Counted from the first letter of the stretch, positions 54,261 to 64,000 are shown. The stretch: 64,000 nucleotides of DNA from Methylotenera sp. L2L1 (GCF_000744605.1 NZ_JQMG01000001.1:2046001-2110000); one strand, 5' to 3'. Notes: generated from the sequence alone by a model not told the origin. Translations and numbers: made by a program.

Positions 54261-55192
54261 TATTTCGCTTTAATTATCTTTAATAGTTTTTTAACGCCAA
54301 GCATTATCACGAGCGCAACAATACCAGCAACAACGCCAAACACTCCATCTAATAACGTTGGCATAATGGCTTGTAAGAACCCGCTGCTTGTCCCGTTGCT
54401 TATGTGCTCAATTGCATGGTGCACCATAGGAATGCCATGTACCAGAATTGCACCGCCCACTAAGAACATTGCAGCAGTACCGACTACTGACAAAGTTTTC
54501 ATCATATGAGGCGCAAACCATAATATGCCAAAACCAAGCTTGCGTTTTAAAATAGCTGCTAAGCTTTTGCCTTTGCAGCTGGCTAGATATAAGCCGCCAT
54601 CATCAAGTTTTACGATGCCGGCAACTAGGCCATAAACGCCAACCGTCATTATTGCAGCAATCCCTGATAACACTAAAATTTGCTTAGTAAATACTTCTGT
54701 GGCAACAACACCTAATGTGATGACAATAATTTCTGCAGAGAGCACGAAGTCTGTGCGAATAGCACCTTTGATTTTTTCTTTTTCTAGTACTTCTAGAGTT
54801 TTGCTTTCATCCTGACCAATTAACTTTTTAGGGTTATGGTGGACATCCTCTTCAGCATGGAAAAACTTATGGAACAGCTTTTCAACCCCTTCAAAACATA
54901 GAAACAAGCCGCCTAGCATCAGCAGTGGTGTGACCAACCAGCTAGCTAAGCCACTAATCACCAATGCCAAAGGCACTAGAATCACTTTGTTAATTGCAGA
55001 GCCTTTGGCTACTGCCCAAACAACAGGGAGCTCTCTATCTGCATTTACACCAGATACTTGCTGTGCGTTTAGCGCAAGATCATCGCCCAATACGCCAGCA
55101 GTTTTTTTAGCAGCAACTTTAGTCATGACTGATACATCATCTAAAATAGTTGCAATATCATCAATAAGCGTTAAAAGACTTGCACCGGCCAT
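54260..55192 (-). CDS. DUF808/YedI-family membrane protein
   Basis: 310 residues. N-terminal [43 protein letters not shown] is the DUF808 hallmark. About six membrane helices follow. E. coli YedI is of unknown function. Co-directional with the SemiSWEET gene, which overlaps its stop. The copper-ATPase gene is divergent at 55305. Confidence 0.9.
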   Translation of the reverse strand: MAGASLLTLIDDIATILDDVSVMTKVAAKKTAGVLGDDLALNAQQVSGVNADRELPVVWAVAKGSAINKVILVPLALVISGLASWLVTPLLMLGGLFLCFEGVEKLFHKFFHAEEDVHHNPKKLIGQDESKTLEVLEKEKIKGAIRTDFVLSAEIIVITLGVVATEVFTKQILVLSGIAAIMTVGVYGLVAGIVKLDDGGLYLASCKGKSLAAILKRKLGFGILWFAPHMMKTLSVVGTAAMFLVGGAILVHGIPMVHHAIEHISNGTSSGFLQAIMPTLLDGVFGVVAGIVALVIMLGVKKLLKIIKAK

Positions 55193-55304
55193 GATTGCTC
55201 GTTTCTAAACAAAAGTTATCTAAATAAAGGTTGATAGGTTTAATTACAATGACGAGGATTATAATGGATTACCACCATAATCAACTTTATCGAGATTAAA
55301 AATC

Positions 55305-57521
55305 ATGGCTAATCAAGCAAGTAATGAATGGACATTAGCAATTAAGGGCATGACCTGCGCATCTTGTGCTAGTCGTGTTGAAAAAGCGCTGCTTAAGGTG
55401 CCAGGGGTAGTGACAGCTGAGATTAATCTTGCTTTAGAAACTGCACAGGTTGCTGGCATAGATAAAGTGACTACACAGCAGTTAGTTGATGCGGTGGTTA
55501 CTGCTGGTTATCAGGCGCAGTTGTTAACTGCGGAACACGATAGCGTTGAGCATCTTGCTGAGTCTTACAGGCAGAACCATTGGTGGCCAAGTGCGCTTGC
55601 TGCTATGTTGTCATTGCCGCTAGTGATTGTAATGGTTGCACAGTGGCTGGGTTGGCAAGGTGAACTTTCTGGATGGTTGCAATGGGTCTTAGCAACGCCG
55701 GTGCAATTTTGGTTAGGTTGGCGTTTTTATAAAGCAGGCTGGCATGCGCTTAAAGCTGGTGCTGGTAATATGGATTTACTGGTTGCGATTGGTACTTCTG
55801 CTGCTTATGGTTTGAGTGTGTATTTGTTGTTTGCCCCTTCTCACGGCGCAGGTGCGCATCATTTGTATTTTGAATCCTCTACGATAGTGATTACCTTGGT
55901 GTTGTTTGGGAAATGGCTTGAAGGACGTGCAAAAGCACAAACTACGCAAGCAATAAGAGCCCTCAATACATTACGGCCAGCGTTTGCTACTGTTGTAAAA
56001 AATGGACAGCCACAACAAGTCTCTATTGCGTTAGTTAAAGTGGGGGATTTAGTTTTAGTAAGACCTGGCGAGCGTATTGCTGTTGATGGAACTGTGCAGA
56101 GTGGTGATAGCCAAGTCGATGAGTCACTGATTACTGGCGAGAGTCTGCCAGTTCCCAAAGTGACAGGCGACAAAGTAACTGGTGGTGCCATGAATGGCGA
56201 GGGTGTGTTGACTATGATTACCACCGCCGTAGGCACGGAAACTGTATTAGCGCGTATTGTGCGATTAGTAGAGTCTGCACAAGCGAAAAAAGCACCAATT
56301 CAGCGACTGGTAGACAAAGTGAGTGCGGTCTTTGTACCGATTGTGATTGTGATTGCAGCACTTACGCTGATTGTTTGGGGTGTGCTAAATGGAAACTGGG
56401 AAGCTGCCATTATTAATGCGGTCACGGTTTTGGTGATTGCATGCCCATGTGCTCTGGGTTTGGCAACCCCAGCGGCAATCATGGTTGGTACTGGCGTTGC
56501 TGCGCAACATGGCATTTTAATTAAAGATGCAGAGGCACTAGAGCTTGCACATGCTGTTAAAACCGTTGCGTTTGATAAGACTGGCACATTAACTGAAGGG
56601 CATCCTAAATTGATTGCCATGCAATCATCTGCCAAAGAGAGTCGTGATCAGGACGTAGACCAACTGCTGATATTGGCTGCAAGTTTGCAAGTAGGTAGTG
56701 AGCATCCGTTGGCAAAAGCCGTCACTAATGCCGCTAATGCTAAAGGCTTACCTTTACAAATGGCACAAAACTTACAGGCGTTAGCAGGTAAGGGTGTGGT
56801 GGGTGAAGTAGGTGGGCAAACCTTATATTTGGGAAGTGCGCGCCTAATGAGTGACTTAAAGGTCAACCTCTCTAAATTTAAAGATGATGCGTTAGCGTTA
56901 GAGCAAAAAGGGTACAGTGTTTCATGGTTAGCACAAGCGAGAGCGCTTGATCATTTTGCACCTAAGCTATTAGGCTTATTCGCCTTTGGCGATGCGATTA
57001 AGACAACAGCTCATCAGGCGATTGCTGATTTAGAAAAGTTAGGCATAAAAACTGTATTGATATCAGGTGACAATCAAGGCAGTGCCTCCAGCGTTTCTAG
57101 CCAATTAGGTATTTCGCAGTTTTACGCACAAGTATTACCAGATGAAAAAGCCACTATCGTCACCCAGTTAAAACAAGACGGGTTAGTTGCTATGGTGGGA
57201 GATGGATTAAATGATGCCCCCGCGCTAGCTGTCGCTGATGTGGGGATTGCAATGTCTAGCGGTACTGATGTTGCCATGCATACATCGGGGATTACCTTGA
57301 TGCGAGGTGACCCTGCTTTAGTTGCACATGCGATTGATATTTCTAAACGTACTTATCAAAAAATCAGGCAGAATCTATTTTGGGCATTTATCTATAACGT
57401 CGTGGGTATTCCACTGGCTGCCATGGGGGTGTTAAGCCCTGTATTGGCAGGAGCCGCAATGGCATTAAGTAGCGTGAGTGTGATTTCTAATGCGTTATTG
57501 CTCAAATTATGGCGCCCGTAA
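55305..57521 (+). CDS. copA: copper-translocating P1B-type ATPase (CopA)
   Basis: 738 residues. A heavy-metal-associated domain at the N-terminus has the metal site GMTCASC (Cys18, Cys21). Eight membrane helices follow, with the intramembrane CPC motif ([12 protein letters not shown], Cys380 and Cys382). Phosphorylation site Asp424 ([10 protein letters not shown]), TGES actuator motif (ITGESLPV), SEHPLA and [10 protein letters not shown] are intact. It exports Cu(I) from the cytosol. CPC supports copper or silver over cadmium/zinc. No CueR-type regulator gene is adjacent, and no clear CueR operator was found. Confidence 0.94.
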   Translation: MANQASNEWTLAIKGMTCASCASRVEKALLKVPGVVTAEINLALETAQVAGIDKVTTQQLVDAVVTAGYQAQLLTAEHDSVEHLAESYRQNHWWPSALAAMLSLPLVIVMVAQWLGWQGELSGWLQWVLATPVQFWLGWRFYKAGWHALKAGAGNMDLLVAIGTSAAYGLSVYLLFAPSHGAGAHHLYFESSTIVITLVLFGKWLEGRAKAQTTQAIRALNTLRPAFATVVKNGQPQQVSIALVKVGDLVLVRPGERIAVDGTVQSGDSQVDESLITGESLPVPKVTGDKVTGGAMNGEGVLTMITTAVGTETVLARIVRLVESAQAKKAPIQRLVDKVSAVFVPIVIVIAALTLIVWGVLNGNWEAAIINAVTVLVIACPCALGLATPAAIMVGTGVAAQHGILIKDAEALELAHAVKTVAFDKTGTLTEGHPKLIAMQSSAKESRDQDVDQLLILAASLQVGSEHPLAKAVTNAANAKGLPLQMAQNLQALAGKGVVGEVGGQTLYLGSARLMSDLKVNLSKFKDDALALEQKGYSVSWLAQARALDHFAPKLLGLFAFGDAIKTTAHQAIADLEKLGIKTVLISGDNQGSASSVSSQLGISQFYAQVLPDEKATIVTQLKQDGLVAMVGDGLNDAPALAVADVGIAMSSGTDVAMHTSGITLMRGDPALVAHAIDISKRTYQKIRQNLFWAFIYNVVGIPLAAMGVLSPVLAGAAMALSSVSVISNALLLKLWRP

Positions 57522-57598
57522 AAGCTTGGGATAGTTGTCGCTTTTAGCACATTAACCATGTTGAATTAGGTCTTCACTTAAACTTTGTACTTATCTTA

Positions 57599-57622
57599 GG
57601 TTGCTACTTCGGTTGCTACTTA
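57599..57622. repeat. 12-bp tandem duplication in the copA-mshN gap
   Basis: GGTTGCTACTTC and GGTTGCTACTTA stand side by side (11 of 12 identical), flanked by TAGGT and ACCTA that could pair. It lies between two convergent genes. Probably replication slippage. Confidence 0.6.
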
Positions 57623-57695
57623 CCTAAAAGCTTAGCTAGCTAGAGACTTATCAGTTTAGAATTTTACTTTGCTAGCGTTTTACCTATCTAGTGCT

Positions 57696-58967
57696 TTATT
57701 TAGTGAGACTTTGACTGATTTTCTTTAGTTGTTGGTCTACAAAGCTTGAGAGCCCAGGACCGAGTGAACCCGTTTGCTGGGCTTTAATGAACGCTTGTTG
57801 TGCGTGCTCTAGCTTACCTGTTGCTTGTAAAGAAATCCCTAAGCCAACCAGCGTATTGCTTTTTACACTGCCAGCGTTTGTTTCAAGTGACACTGCTTTC
57901 ATGTAATGGCTAATGGCCTCTTCATGTCTGCCACTGCGCTGTAATAATGTAGCTAGAAAAGCCTGATAGGCTGCGTGGTTAGCCGCATATTGCAGACCAT
58001 GCTCTAAGGTGCTTAATGCCGTTGCTTGATCACCAGCATTAATTTGCAGGCGCGCTAAAGCGATACGAAACTCGTTCTGTTCAGGGCTAATTTGTAAGCC
58101 TGTATTTAGTACGTCTTTTGCATCATTCAGCCGTTTGTTATCTAGTAATAAACTTGCAAGGGTTAATCTAGCTTCATGATGTGTTGGGTTAAATTCAAGT
58201 GCTTTTGCTAAATTAGCCTCTGATTCCGCAACTCTACCTTGTTGTAAATAGCTAAGTGCTTGCTGATAGTAGCTATTGGCATTTTGTTCAGGGCTTATTT
58301 TCTTGTTGATATTTGCCTGTGGTTTACTAGCGATCGGTTGGGGGCTAATGCTCTTACTAGCAGGGGTTGTGACGGCCTCACTTTTTTGGCTTTCATTTAT
58401 TTTTTGGTTTTGTTTTACTTCAATTGGCTCCCTAGGTTTTTTTTCATGCTCAGTGGCTGTAGGCGCTGTTATTTTGGGGGTGTTAACGATTATTGTCGTT
58501 TTAGCTGGCTGATCTAGCTTATACCGCTGATCTAGGTCGTACCTAAGAGTAGTCTCAAATAAATTGCTTGGTTGCGTATTCTGCTGTGCTTGGGTATTGA
58601 TGCCTGACTCATTTGCGTCATTAGCAGATGTGATTGGCGCCGCTGGTAATACCTCTTCTGCTAACCCTTTGTCTTGAATAGTTTGTCCAAAGTTTGCAGG
58701 TTTAATCTTGTTTGTTTGGTTTTCAGTGCTATTTTCACTCGCTCTATTAAACCCTAGTAAATCTTTAATACGGTTTGGTTGTTCAAGTGCAAAAAAAACA
58801 GCATAAGCAACTGCAATTACAATCAGTATTAGACCGATAGTGCCAATAGCCTTGTTGTTACTTCTCTTTTTGGATGCGCCAAATTGTGGCGTAATTGCTT
58901 GTTGAACATCGGTGGGCCTTGCGCCACGTTGTTCAAGATCTTTTAGCATTTGGTTGATTAAACTCAT
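57696..58967 (-). CDS. mshN: MSHA pilus biogenesis protein MshN (TPR)
   Basis: 423 residues. N-terminal MSLINQMLKDLEQRGA is characteristic of MshN. One membrane helix lies near residues 41-61 (AIGTIGLILIVIAVAYAVFFAL). A Lys/Pro/Gln-rich linker and five or more TPRs fill the C-terminal half (NSYYQQALSYLQQGRVAESEANLAKALEF). It anchors pilus machinery partners at the inner membrane. It is the last msh gene here; no mshE follows before the convergent copA gene. Confidence 0.9.
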   Translation of the reverse strand: MSLINQMLKDLEQRGARPTDVQQAITPQFGASKKRSNNKAIGTIGLILIVIAVAYAVFFALEQPNRIKDLLGFNRASENSTENQTNKIKPANFGQTIQDKGLAEEVLPAAPITSANDANESGINTQAQQNTQPSNLFETTLRYDLDQRYKLDQPAKTTIIVNTPKITAPTATEHEKKPREPIEVKQNQKINESQKSEAVTTPASKSISPQPIASKPQANINKKISPEQNANSYYQQALSYLQQGRVAESEANLAKALEFNPTHHEARLTLASLLLDNKRLNDAKDVLNTGLQISPEQNEFRIALARLQINAGDQATALSTLEHGLQYAANHAAYQAFLATLLQRSGRHEEAISHYMKAVSLETNAGSVKSNTLVGLGISLQATGKLEHAQQAFIKAQQTGSLGPGLSSFVDQQLKKISQSLTK

Positions 58968-58991
58968 TGTTAGTCTTTTTGTGATCGAGGT

Positions 58992-59912
58992 TTAATATAG
59001 TGTTTGATTGTTGATAAACATAAATAAGACTAGGCCAAACACCCCTAATAGCATAGTCAAGAATAAGCTTTTTAATCCAATTTTTAGCCAATTTGACTCA
59101 ACCGAACTAGTGTCGGAAACTGCTGCCAACACTTCGCGCATACCTACTTGGTGCTTGCCTTTACCATAAGTCGCTAATAAGGCTTTGTGAGCCAGTATGT
59201 TAATGAGCCTTGGCACGCCTTTTGAATGATAGAACATCAGGTATAAAGCGGTACGGCTAAACATACGGCTACCTTGATAACCTGCAATGGTGAGGCGATG
59301 GTTTAGGTAGTAGGCCATTTCATCGCGGCTCAGTAGATCAAGCTGATAGTCAAATGTGATTCTTTGTTTAAGTTGTCTGATAGAAGGGTGGTTTAATTTG
59401 TCTTCTAGTTCTGGCTGTCCGAAAATAACCACTTGTAGCAACTTTCTTTTTTCAGTTTCTAGGTTGCTTAGCAAGCGTAGCGCTTCTAATGTTTCTATGG
59501 GCATGGCTTGTACTTCGTCAAGACATACCACTACTTTGATATTGTCTCGTGCAAAGTTTAACAGGGCGTGTGTGAGCGCATTGAGTATTGCATGCTGTGT
59601 TGCTGGTACATCAGACGGCAGGCTAACATTTAACTCTTCAGCCAATACCATTAAAAGTGACTGCGGCTCAAGGTATGGATTGGGCACATACGCTATTTTA
59701 TAGCTTTGGTCTAAGCTAGACATGAGCTTGCGGCATAGCAATGTTTTACCAGTGCCGACTTCTCCCGTGATTTTAATGAAGCCCTCGCCAGTGGTGACTG
59801 CAAATATGACGGTGTTTAATGCATCCTGATAACTTGCAGAGGCAAAGTAATAGCTTGTATCTGGCGTAATGCTAAAAGGAAACTCATTAAGCCCGAAATG
59901 TTGCAGATACAT
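58992..59912 (-). CDS. mshM: MSHA biogenesis ATPase MshM (ExeA-like AAA)
   Basis: 306 residues. The ExeA/MshM start MYLQHFGLNEFPFSITPDTSYYF is present. Walker A is GEVGTGKT at residues 50-57 and Walker B VVCLDEVQAM at about 132. A C-terminal membrane helix lies near 284-302 (LKSLFLTMLLGVFGLVLFMFI). ExeA-type ATPases help assemble the secretin pore, here MshL. It follows mshL by 3 nt and precedes mshN by 24 nt. Confidence 0.93.
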   Translation of the reverse strand: MYLQHFGLNEFPFSITPDTSYYFASASYQDALNTVIFAVTTGEGFIKITGEVGTGKTLLCRKLMSSLDQSYKIAYVPNPYLEPQSLLMVLAEELNVSLPSDVPATQHAILNALTHALLNFARDNIKVVVCLDEVQAMPIETLEALRLLSNLETEKRKLLQVVIFGQPELEDKLNHPSIRQLKQRITFDYQLDLLSRDEMAYYLNHRLTIAGYQGSRMFSRTALYLMFYHSKGVPRLINILAHKALLATYGKGKHQVGMREVLAAVSDTSSVESNWLKIGLKSLFLTMLLGVFGLVLFMFINNQTLY

Positions 59913-59915
59913 TGG

Positions 59916-61661
59916 CTATTTATCCTCTGTCGGAGCAGGTCTTTGCATTTCTTCGATGCGTTGTTTGCTGGATAGCATATCGTTAGCCCAGCTTTCTTGA
60001 CCTTGAACAACTGATGCTTTAAGTAAAATTACCAACTCAGACTTTGTTTTAGAAGCACCTTGTTGGCGGAACGCAGCACCTACGCCTTTTATATCACCTA
60101 AACCAGGTACTTTAGATTTAGAGCTAGTTGCACTTTCCGTCATTAAACCGCCAATCACAATCACACGCCCATCACGTGTGCGGACAATGCTATCAGTTTC
60201 GCTGATGTTACTAGACGCCAAAGGTAGGTTGATTTGACCTGCAGTGCCGCCCAATGTCACTTGTTTGTTTACCGTAGATACTTGGCTAATAGAGGGGTGC
60301 ATGTGCAGGATGATATTGTCATCCCTGTCGATTTGGGGGGTGACATCCAGCGTAATACCAGAGAAAAACGGTTGTAATATCACTTCAGGAACGGTGGTCG
60401 TTGCGCCTACAGATGCGGTGGTGTTTGATGAGATACCTGTCACAAAAAACTCGTCTGTTCCTACTTTTAGCACAGCTTTTTGGTTGTTGATAGAGGCAAT
60501 GCGCGGGCTAGATAGCACTTGTACATCGCCTTGTGTTTCTAAGAACGATAGTAACGTTGAAAAGTTAGCTCCTTGCAGTGCGATGGCAAACAATGGTCCC
60601 CCCAACGCTGTTGTTGCCGCATTGGCGATTACGTTACCATTAGCCGCAGCTAAATCTCCACTGATTAAGTTGCCATTGCCGCTACTTGCCAGTTGTGTGT
60701 TTGCGTTAATATTGCCTACGATACCTGTGGTAGAACCTCTACTGCCAAAGACAGACCAATTTACCCCACTTTGAGATAAATCATTAAGCTGTACATTGAT
60801 GATTTTTGCTTCAAGAATCACTTGTCGTTCGATTGATACCTGCATTAGCCGTAAAAAGGATTCAACATTACGAATCTCATTGGGCATAGCGCGCACAACA
60901 ATCACGCCAGATTGTAGGTTTACAATAATACGGCGACCATTTTCATTACCGACAATCCCATTAAGCGAATCGGTTAAATCTTGCCAGAAGTCATTGTTAG
61001 AAGAGGTGGTGATGCTTGTGCTTGTTAACGCGCGGTTTGTATTGTTACCTGAATTACCAATGTTGTTTGTGACTTGTGACGCACCGCCAGTGTTATTAGC
61101 ACCTTGTTGGTTATTTTGTCCGCCACTGATAGAGCCTGATGTCACGCGTGTGTCAGAGGAGCCTCTACGTTGACCAACAATATAATTCACTTGGAACACG
61201 CGCGTTTGCATTGATTGTTGTTCTATAAAGATGCGTGAGCCATCTACTTTATATTCATAGCCATATAAGGATCTTAGTGCATCTAGTGCCTCAAATACGG
61301 TGACATCTTTTAAATTTACTGAGATATCGCCCGTGATGTCTGGATGAACAAGCATGCTATAGCGTGTACCACCAACAATACCCATCAATACTTGGTTAGC
61401 TGGCGCATTGTTGATTACTAAATCAAAACGTTGCTCAAGCTTCTTTGCTGTTGCTTTTGGAATCTCAATTTTTAAGGGTGGTAAAAGCGCATCGTTGATT
61501 TCAACCGGCGTTGGTGCGGATGGTTTGATTTCTGCGCCAGTGCTTAGCTCATCTTTGATCGTGCTTAGCGTGCTTTGGTGATGAGTTTGCATAAAGCCAG
61601 CGCAGCTAGTGAGTAGCATTACAATCAATAGTGGAGATAGTCGTATTGCGATTGTTGGCAT
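59916..61661 (-). CDS. mshL: MSHA pilus secretin MshL
   Basis: 581 residues. Signal with lipobox LLTSC, mature Cys20. An STN-like domain (ANQVLMGIVGGTRYSMLVHPDITGDISVNLKDVTVFEALDALRSLYGY) precedes a Gly/Asn-rich low-complexity loop (about residues 170-215, NNTGGASQVTNNIG). Secretin N-domain repeats follow. The C-terminal secretin domain (VQVLSSPRIASINNQKAVLKVGTDEFF, VTPQIDRDDNIILHMHPSIS, GGLMTESATSSKSKVPGLGDI) closes the protein. It is the outer-membrane channel through which the pilus extends. Confidence 0.95.
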   Translation of the reverse strand: MPTIAIRLSPLLIVMLLTSCAGFMQTHHQSTLSTIKDELSTGAEIKPSAPTPVEINDALLPPLKIEIPKATAKKLEQRFDLVINNAPANQVLMGIVGGTRYSMLVHPDITGDISVNLKDVTVFEALDALRSLYGYEYKVDGSRIFIEQQSMQTRVFQVNYIVGQRRGSSDTRVTSGSISGGQNNQQGANNTGGASQVTNNIGNSGNNTNRALTSTSITTSSNNDFWQDLTDSLNGIVGNENGRRIIVNLQSGVIVVRAMPNEIRNVESFLRLMQVSIERQVILEAKIINVQLNDLSQSGVNWSVFGSRGSTTGIVGNINANTQLASSGNGNLISGDLAAANGNVIANAATTALGGPLFAIALQGANFSTLLSFLETQGDVQVLSSPRIASINNQKAVLKVGTDEFFVTGISSNTTASVGATTTVPEVILQPFFSGITLDVTPQIDRDDNIILHMHPSISQVSTVNKQVTLGGTAGQINLPLASSNISETDSIVRTRDGRVIVIGGLMTESATSSKSKVPGLGDIKGVGAAFRQQGASKTKSELVILLKASVVQGQESWANDMLSSKQRIEEMQRPAPTEDK

Positions 61662-61705
61662 GTTGTTCTCGTTCAGTTCATTCTAACTATATTGAGCAAT
61701 ATTTT

Positions 61706-62149
61706 TTACTTAGATTGGCTTCTTTGCTTAGAAAAGTCAGCCTGATTTTTAGCAGGCAGTATTTTTTTCTGTATTGAGTAGTCCATCGTTAATGTTTTCA
61801 AACTTCTGTCGGGGTTACGTAGCACAGCCTCTCGCTCATTAAGCTTGATTAATGTAGCGCCATCATATTTTTGCCCTAACATTACTTTTTGCCCATTAAT
61901 AATCGCTGCATGGTAATTAGAACCAAGGATGACCGATTGTAACACGGGGCCGCTCAACAACTCGTCACCTAGGCTGCTAGATGATTGATGATAAAAGGCT
62001 GTAGGGGGTTGTGTTGGGTCCTTAAGCGTTTCGGCCAACGCATTACTTTGTAACAATAAATATACAGTGCCTATTAGCCATTTAGGTATTTGTTTTGCAA
62101 AGTGCTTAAAAGGGATTAAGTGCGAGTTCATGTTTAAATGCTCAACCAT
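61706..62149 (-). CDS. mshK: MSHA biogenesis protein MshK
   Basis: 147 residues from ATG 62149, which overlaps mshJ by 16 nt; ATG 62131 (six residues shorter) would avoid the overlap. An export helix (IGTVYLLLQSNALAE) is followed by KDPTQPP, the motif of MshK and PilP-type proteins. Then a small beta domain (LQSVILGSNYHAAIINGQKVMLGQKYDGATLIKLNEREAVLR). It likely links the inner-membrane platform to the secretin. Confidence 0.88.
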   Translation of the reverse strand: MVEHLNMNSHLIPFKHFAKQIPKWLIGTVYLLLQSNALAETLKDPTQPPTAFYHQSSSSLGDELLSGPVLQSVILGSNYHAAIINGQKVMLGQKYDGATLIKLNEREAVLRNPDRSLKTLTMDYSIQKKILPAKNQADFSKQRSQSK

Positions 62150-62841
62150 GCTTTATCTAAGCTCAGCGTATACACAGTGAGCTTAAGCTGGTTATTCGGA
62201 TATGTTTTGGTTGTGAGTTCAGCCTTATTCCAAAGTACGTGCCAACGCATTTTTTCAATAGTAGACACATACTCAAGTAAATCTAAATAACGTCCCTCAA
62301 TAGTAATTTCTACACCATGTTTAAATACAGGGTTGTCCTGTTCGGCAATTTGATTAGGTGTCGGTTGAGTGGCTGAATCGTTAGTGGCGTTCAAATGTTG
62401 TTCTAATAAGTTTTGAATGGGTAATGTATTGAGTGAAATTAGTTTTAATTTGCCATTTTTGGCTAATAAGTCTCGTAGTAGCTCTGGCATTTTATCAGGG
62501 CTAATTAAGGTGATATCTAGCTGATTTTGTGCGGTATTAAGCGAAAGTAATTCAGCTTGTAGCACTGAAATTTGTTGTTTGTTTTGTGCATTTGGATCAA
62601 TCGGTTGTTTGTTTTTTAACAAATTCACTTGTTGCTGTAGATCTAACAATACTGATTGATCTGTCGATATCTCAGATAAAAATCGTTGTTTGCTAATGTC
62701 TAATGGCGTGATTAATAGCATATTAATCGCCGTGTACGTCACTAATGCTAAGGCCCCAAATACCATTAAACGCTCACGATTATTGAGCGCGTCAAATTTA
62801 TCGGAGAGCAACAACCATTTTTCTATAAAAGTGGCTTTCAA
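62134..62841 (-). CDS. mshJ: MSHA biogenesis protein MshJ (PilO/GspM-like)
   Basis: 235 residues. A short cytosolic N-terminus (FIEKWLLLSDKFDALNNRERLMV), one membrane helix (residues about 29-47, VFGALALVTYTAINMLLIT), a coiled coil and a periplasmic PilO-like domain (GVEITIEGRYLDLLEYVSTIEKMRWHVLWNKAEL). It overlaps the upstream PilN-type gene by 4 nt (ATGA) and the mshK start. Confidence 0.88.
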   Translation of the reverse strand: MKATFIEKWLLLSDKFDALNNRERLMVFGALALVTYTAINMLLITPLDISKQRFLSEISTDQSVLLDLQQQVNLLKNKQPIDPNAQNKQQISVLQAELLSLNTAQNQLDITLISPDKMPELLRDLLAKNGKLKLISLNTLPIQNLLEQHLNATNDSATQPTPNQIAEQDNPVFKHGVEITIEGRYLDLLEYVSTIEKMRWHVLWNKAELTTKTYPNNQLKLTVYTLSLDKAWLSI

Positions 62842-63635
62842 AGTTTATCTCCAGTGGCAGGCGTTTGCTGAGCTGTGTTTAATTGGCCGTTAGGGGTAGG
62901 GGGCGATGCCTCGTCAAGTTTGGACGTTAGCGAGAACTCAATGTAATTGGGTGCGTTTGTAATAGGCGATGCATTTTGCACGCCGGGCTTTCCTGCTACA
63001 GCAGCTGTTTTGCTCGGCAGCGTTTGCGGTGCGGTGTTTGGTGTAGTTTGATTGTTGGCTAAAGGGTTGTTAGCTACAGTATCAGGTTTAGGCAAACTAA
63101 TATTTAAACCAGAGAATAATTTACCTTTTAACGCAGGTTCATTGCTCAGGCGGTTAATATATAGCGGTACTAAATCCCCTTGCAATGCTCTACCTTGAAT
63201 ATTAAGTGTATCGGTTTGGCTGTCAACACTAAAGCCAGTTAACCAAAGGCCTTCAATACTTTGTCTAGCGAATGCGCGCATTAATTCTGCATAGCTGTTA
63301 TCTGGTGTATTGGTGCTATGGCTGAGTATGTTAAGTATTTGTTGTTGTACTTGTGCTTTTTGTTCTAACTGTGCAATTTGCTTCTCTAGCGATAGGTCCT
63401 TCTCGAGTGGTGTATGCAATAAAGCCAAGGCTTTAAGTTCATTTTGTATTTTAATAAGCTCGTTTGCTACTTGCTGGCGTTGCATGCTGAGCGCTGAAAC
63501 CTCTTTCTGCGCGTAAGCGTAATAGGCTAGCAGTACAAGCGTCATTGCAATTAGCATCGCGGCCATACTGTTGAGCGTTAGAAACTTCTTTTGTTTGACT
63601 AAAGCAATGTTAACGAGGTTAATCTGTTGGTTCAC
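62838..63635 (-). CDS. PilN-like MSHA biogenesis protein (MshI2)
   Basis: 265 residues from a GTG start at 63635 that shares GTGA with the stop of the upstream gene. QQINLVNIALVKQKKFLTLNSM is the PilN-type N-terminus. A membrane helix lies near residues 24-42 (MAAMLIAMTLVLLAYYAYA), then coiled coil and a PilN-like domain (LTGFSVDSQTDTLNIQGRALQGDLVPLYINRLSNEPALKG). The last 80 residues are a Pro/Asn/Thr-rich tail. In Vibrio these functions are in mshI; here the PilM-like and PilN-like parts are separate genes. Confidence 0.88.
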   Translation of the reverse strand: MNQQINLVNIALVKQKKFLTLNSMAAMLIAMTLVLLAYYAYAQKEVSALSMQRQQVANELIKIQNELKALALLHTPLEKDLSLEKQIAQLEQKAQVQQQILNILSHSTNTPDNSYAELMRAFARQSIEGLWLTGFSVDSQTDTLNIQGRALQGDLVPLYINRLSNEPALKGKLFSGLNISLPKPDTVANNPLANNQTTPNTAPQTLPSKTAAVAGKPGVQNASPITNAPNYIEFSLTSKLDEASPPTPNGQLNTAQQTPATGDKL

Positions 63636-64000
63636 AGCTCATCTCCATCGCGTAATGCAGCACCGAGTGCGGGGAAAAACAAGGCTTGGGATTCTAGAGT
63701 GTTAAGTTTAGCACTACCTTCAAAATCAAAAATATCAGCTAAATCTAAACGCTCAACTTTAATGTATAAGTAAGAGGTAAGGTAGTCATAAAAATCTTCG
63801 CGACCAACAAATGGCGCTAATACAAGGCGATTGATGGCAAGTTGAGGAAATTGCCGTTCAAAGTTATCAAGCGAGCGTTGAACTTCTAACGCGAGTCTTT
63901 CAAAAATATTAGACTTTTGTTCGCTATTGTTACTGGAAATTGCTTCAGTATTGAGTTCAATTTGCCTTGCATGATATAGCGCTTTGTTAGCTGTGAATGT
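63632..64000 (-). CDS. mshI: MshI (PilM-like) C-terminal part, truncated by window edge
   Basis: Reading the minus strand from 64000 gives an open frame of about 122 residues ending in FPALGAALRDGDEL and TGA at 63632. It contains FERQFPQLAINRLVLAPFVG and DYLTSYLYIKVERLDLADIFDFEG, consistent with the PilM/MshI actin-like protein C-terminus (LGAALR motif). The start lies outside the window. Its stop overlaps the GTG of the PilN-like gene. Confidence 0.85.
   Translation of the reverse strand, partial: TFTANKALYHARQIELNTEAISSNNSEQKSNIFERLALEVQRSLDNFERQFPQLAINRLVLAPFVGREDFYDYLTSYLYIKVERLDLADIFDFEGSAKLNTLESQALFFPALGAALRDGDEL

Noticed and set aside
1-64000. CRISPR arrays, insertion sequences, prophage, toxin-antitoxin pairs
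   Set aside because: No regularly spaced direct repeats, transposase, integrase, phage structural or toxin-antitoxin genes were found on either strand. The only dispersed-type repeat is at 39373-39484.

Overview
The window reads as a chromosomal stretch of an AT-leaning betaproteobacterium, most likely a Methylophilaceae (Methylotenera-like) methylotroph. This placement is an inference from the MSHA-type pilus genes, a PQQ-dehydrogenase-family protein, betaproteobacterial DUF3619/DUF3106 proteins and many betaproteobacterial-type regulators. No 16S rRNA gene is present to confirm it. There is no prophage, CRISPR array, insertion sequence or integron. Most of the window is ordinary housekeeping and regulatory chromosome, densely packed.

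Layout. 1-4259 (minus): ABC-F ATPase Uup (cut by the window edge), Rep helicase and GTPase RbgA/YlqF. 4505-6643 (minus): an overlapping operon that joins an ECF sigma factor to a DUF3619 membrane protein (possible anti-sigma factor) and three small exported helical proteins, including a DUF3106 protein and an 11-residue-repeat protein. 6778-8047: a methyltransferase and a secreted protein. 8311-13974: a Fur-boxed FecI/FecR/TonB-receptor/PepSY iron-uptake locus. 14136-15265: tRNA-Lys(CUU) and a Tim44-like protein. 15538-19674: a shortened KdpD-like kinase, a KdpE-like regulator and the potassium transporter Kup. 19713-21939: a small orphan gene, a hairpin pair, a relic of a VWA-domain gene, a four-helix membrane protein and a divergent AraC regulator. 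22253-24531: HU, a LysR regulator, Rnk and a small membrane protein.

24824-31237 holds a cyclic-di-GMP signalling block: a multi-PAS histidine kinase, a single-domain receiver, a REC-GGDEF-EAL protein, and a divergent CHASE3-GGDEF protein whose start codon is not obvious. 31281-32568: LysR and DUF2798. 32612-40662 is a vitamin-B12-sparing block: MetR, a consensus MetR box, cobalamin-independent methionine synthase MetE, then a cobalamin riboswitch in front of the class Ia ribonucleotide reductase genes nrdA and nrdB. A 112-bp inverted-repeat element lies between nrdA and nrdB. A candidate structured RNA follows, then a soluble protein with two cache-like segments and a CheW domain.

44050-57521: a trypsin-like protease with TPR, HrpA helicase, a TonB-like anchor protein, a CxxC membrane protein, a PQQ-fold lipoprotein that lacks the usual metal-ligand Glu and catalytic Asp, an SGNH esterase, SemiSWEET, YedI and a copper ATPase. 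57696-64000 (minus): the mshI-mshN part of an MSHA pilus operon, running off the right edge. The points most worth following are the sigma-factor operon, the B12-linked metE/nrdAB arrangement with its leader structures, the KdpDE-like/Kup pairing, the PQQ-fold protein without its catalytic residues, and the structured RNA at about 40.85-41.03 kb.
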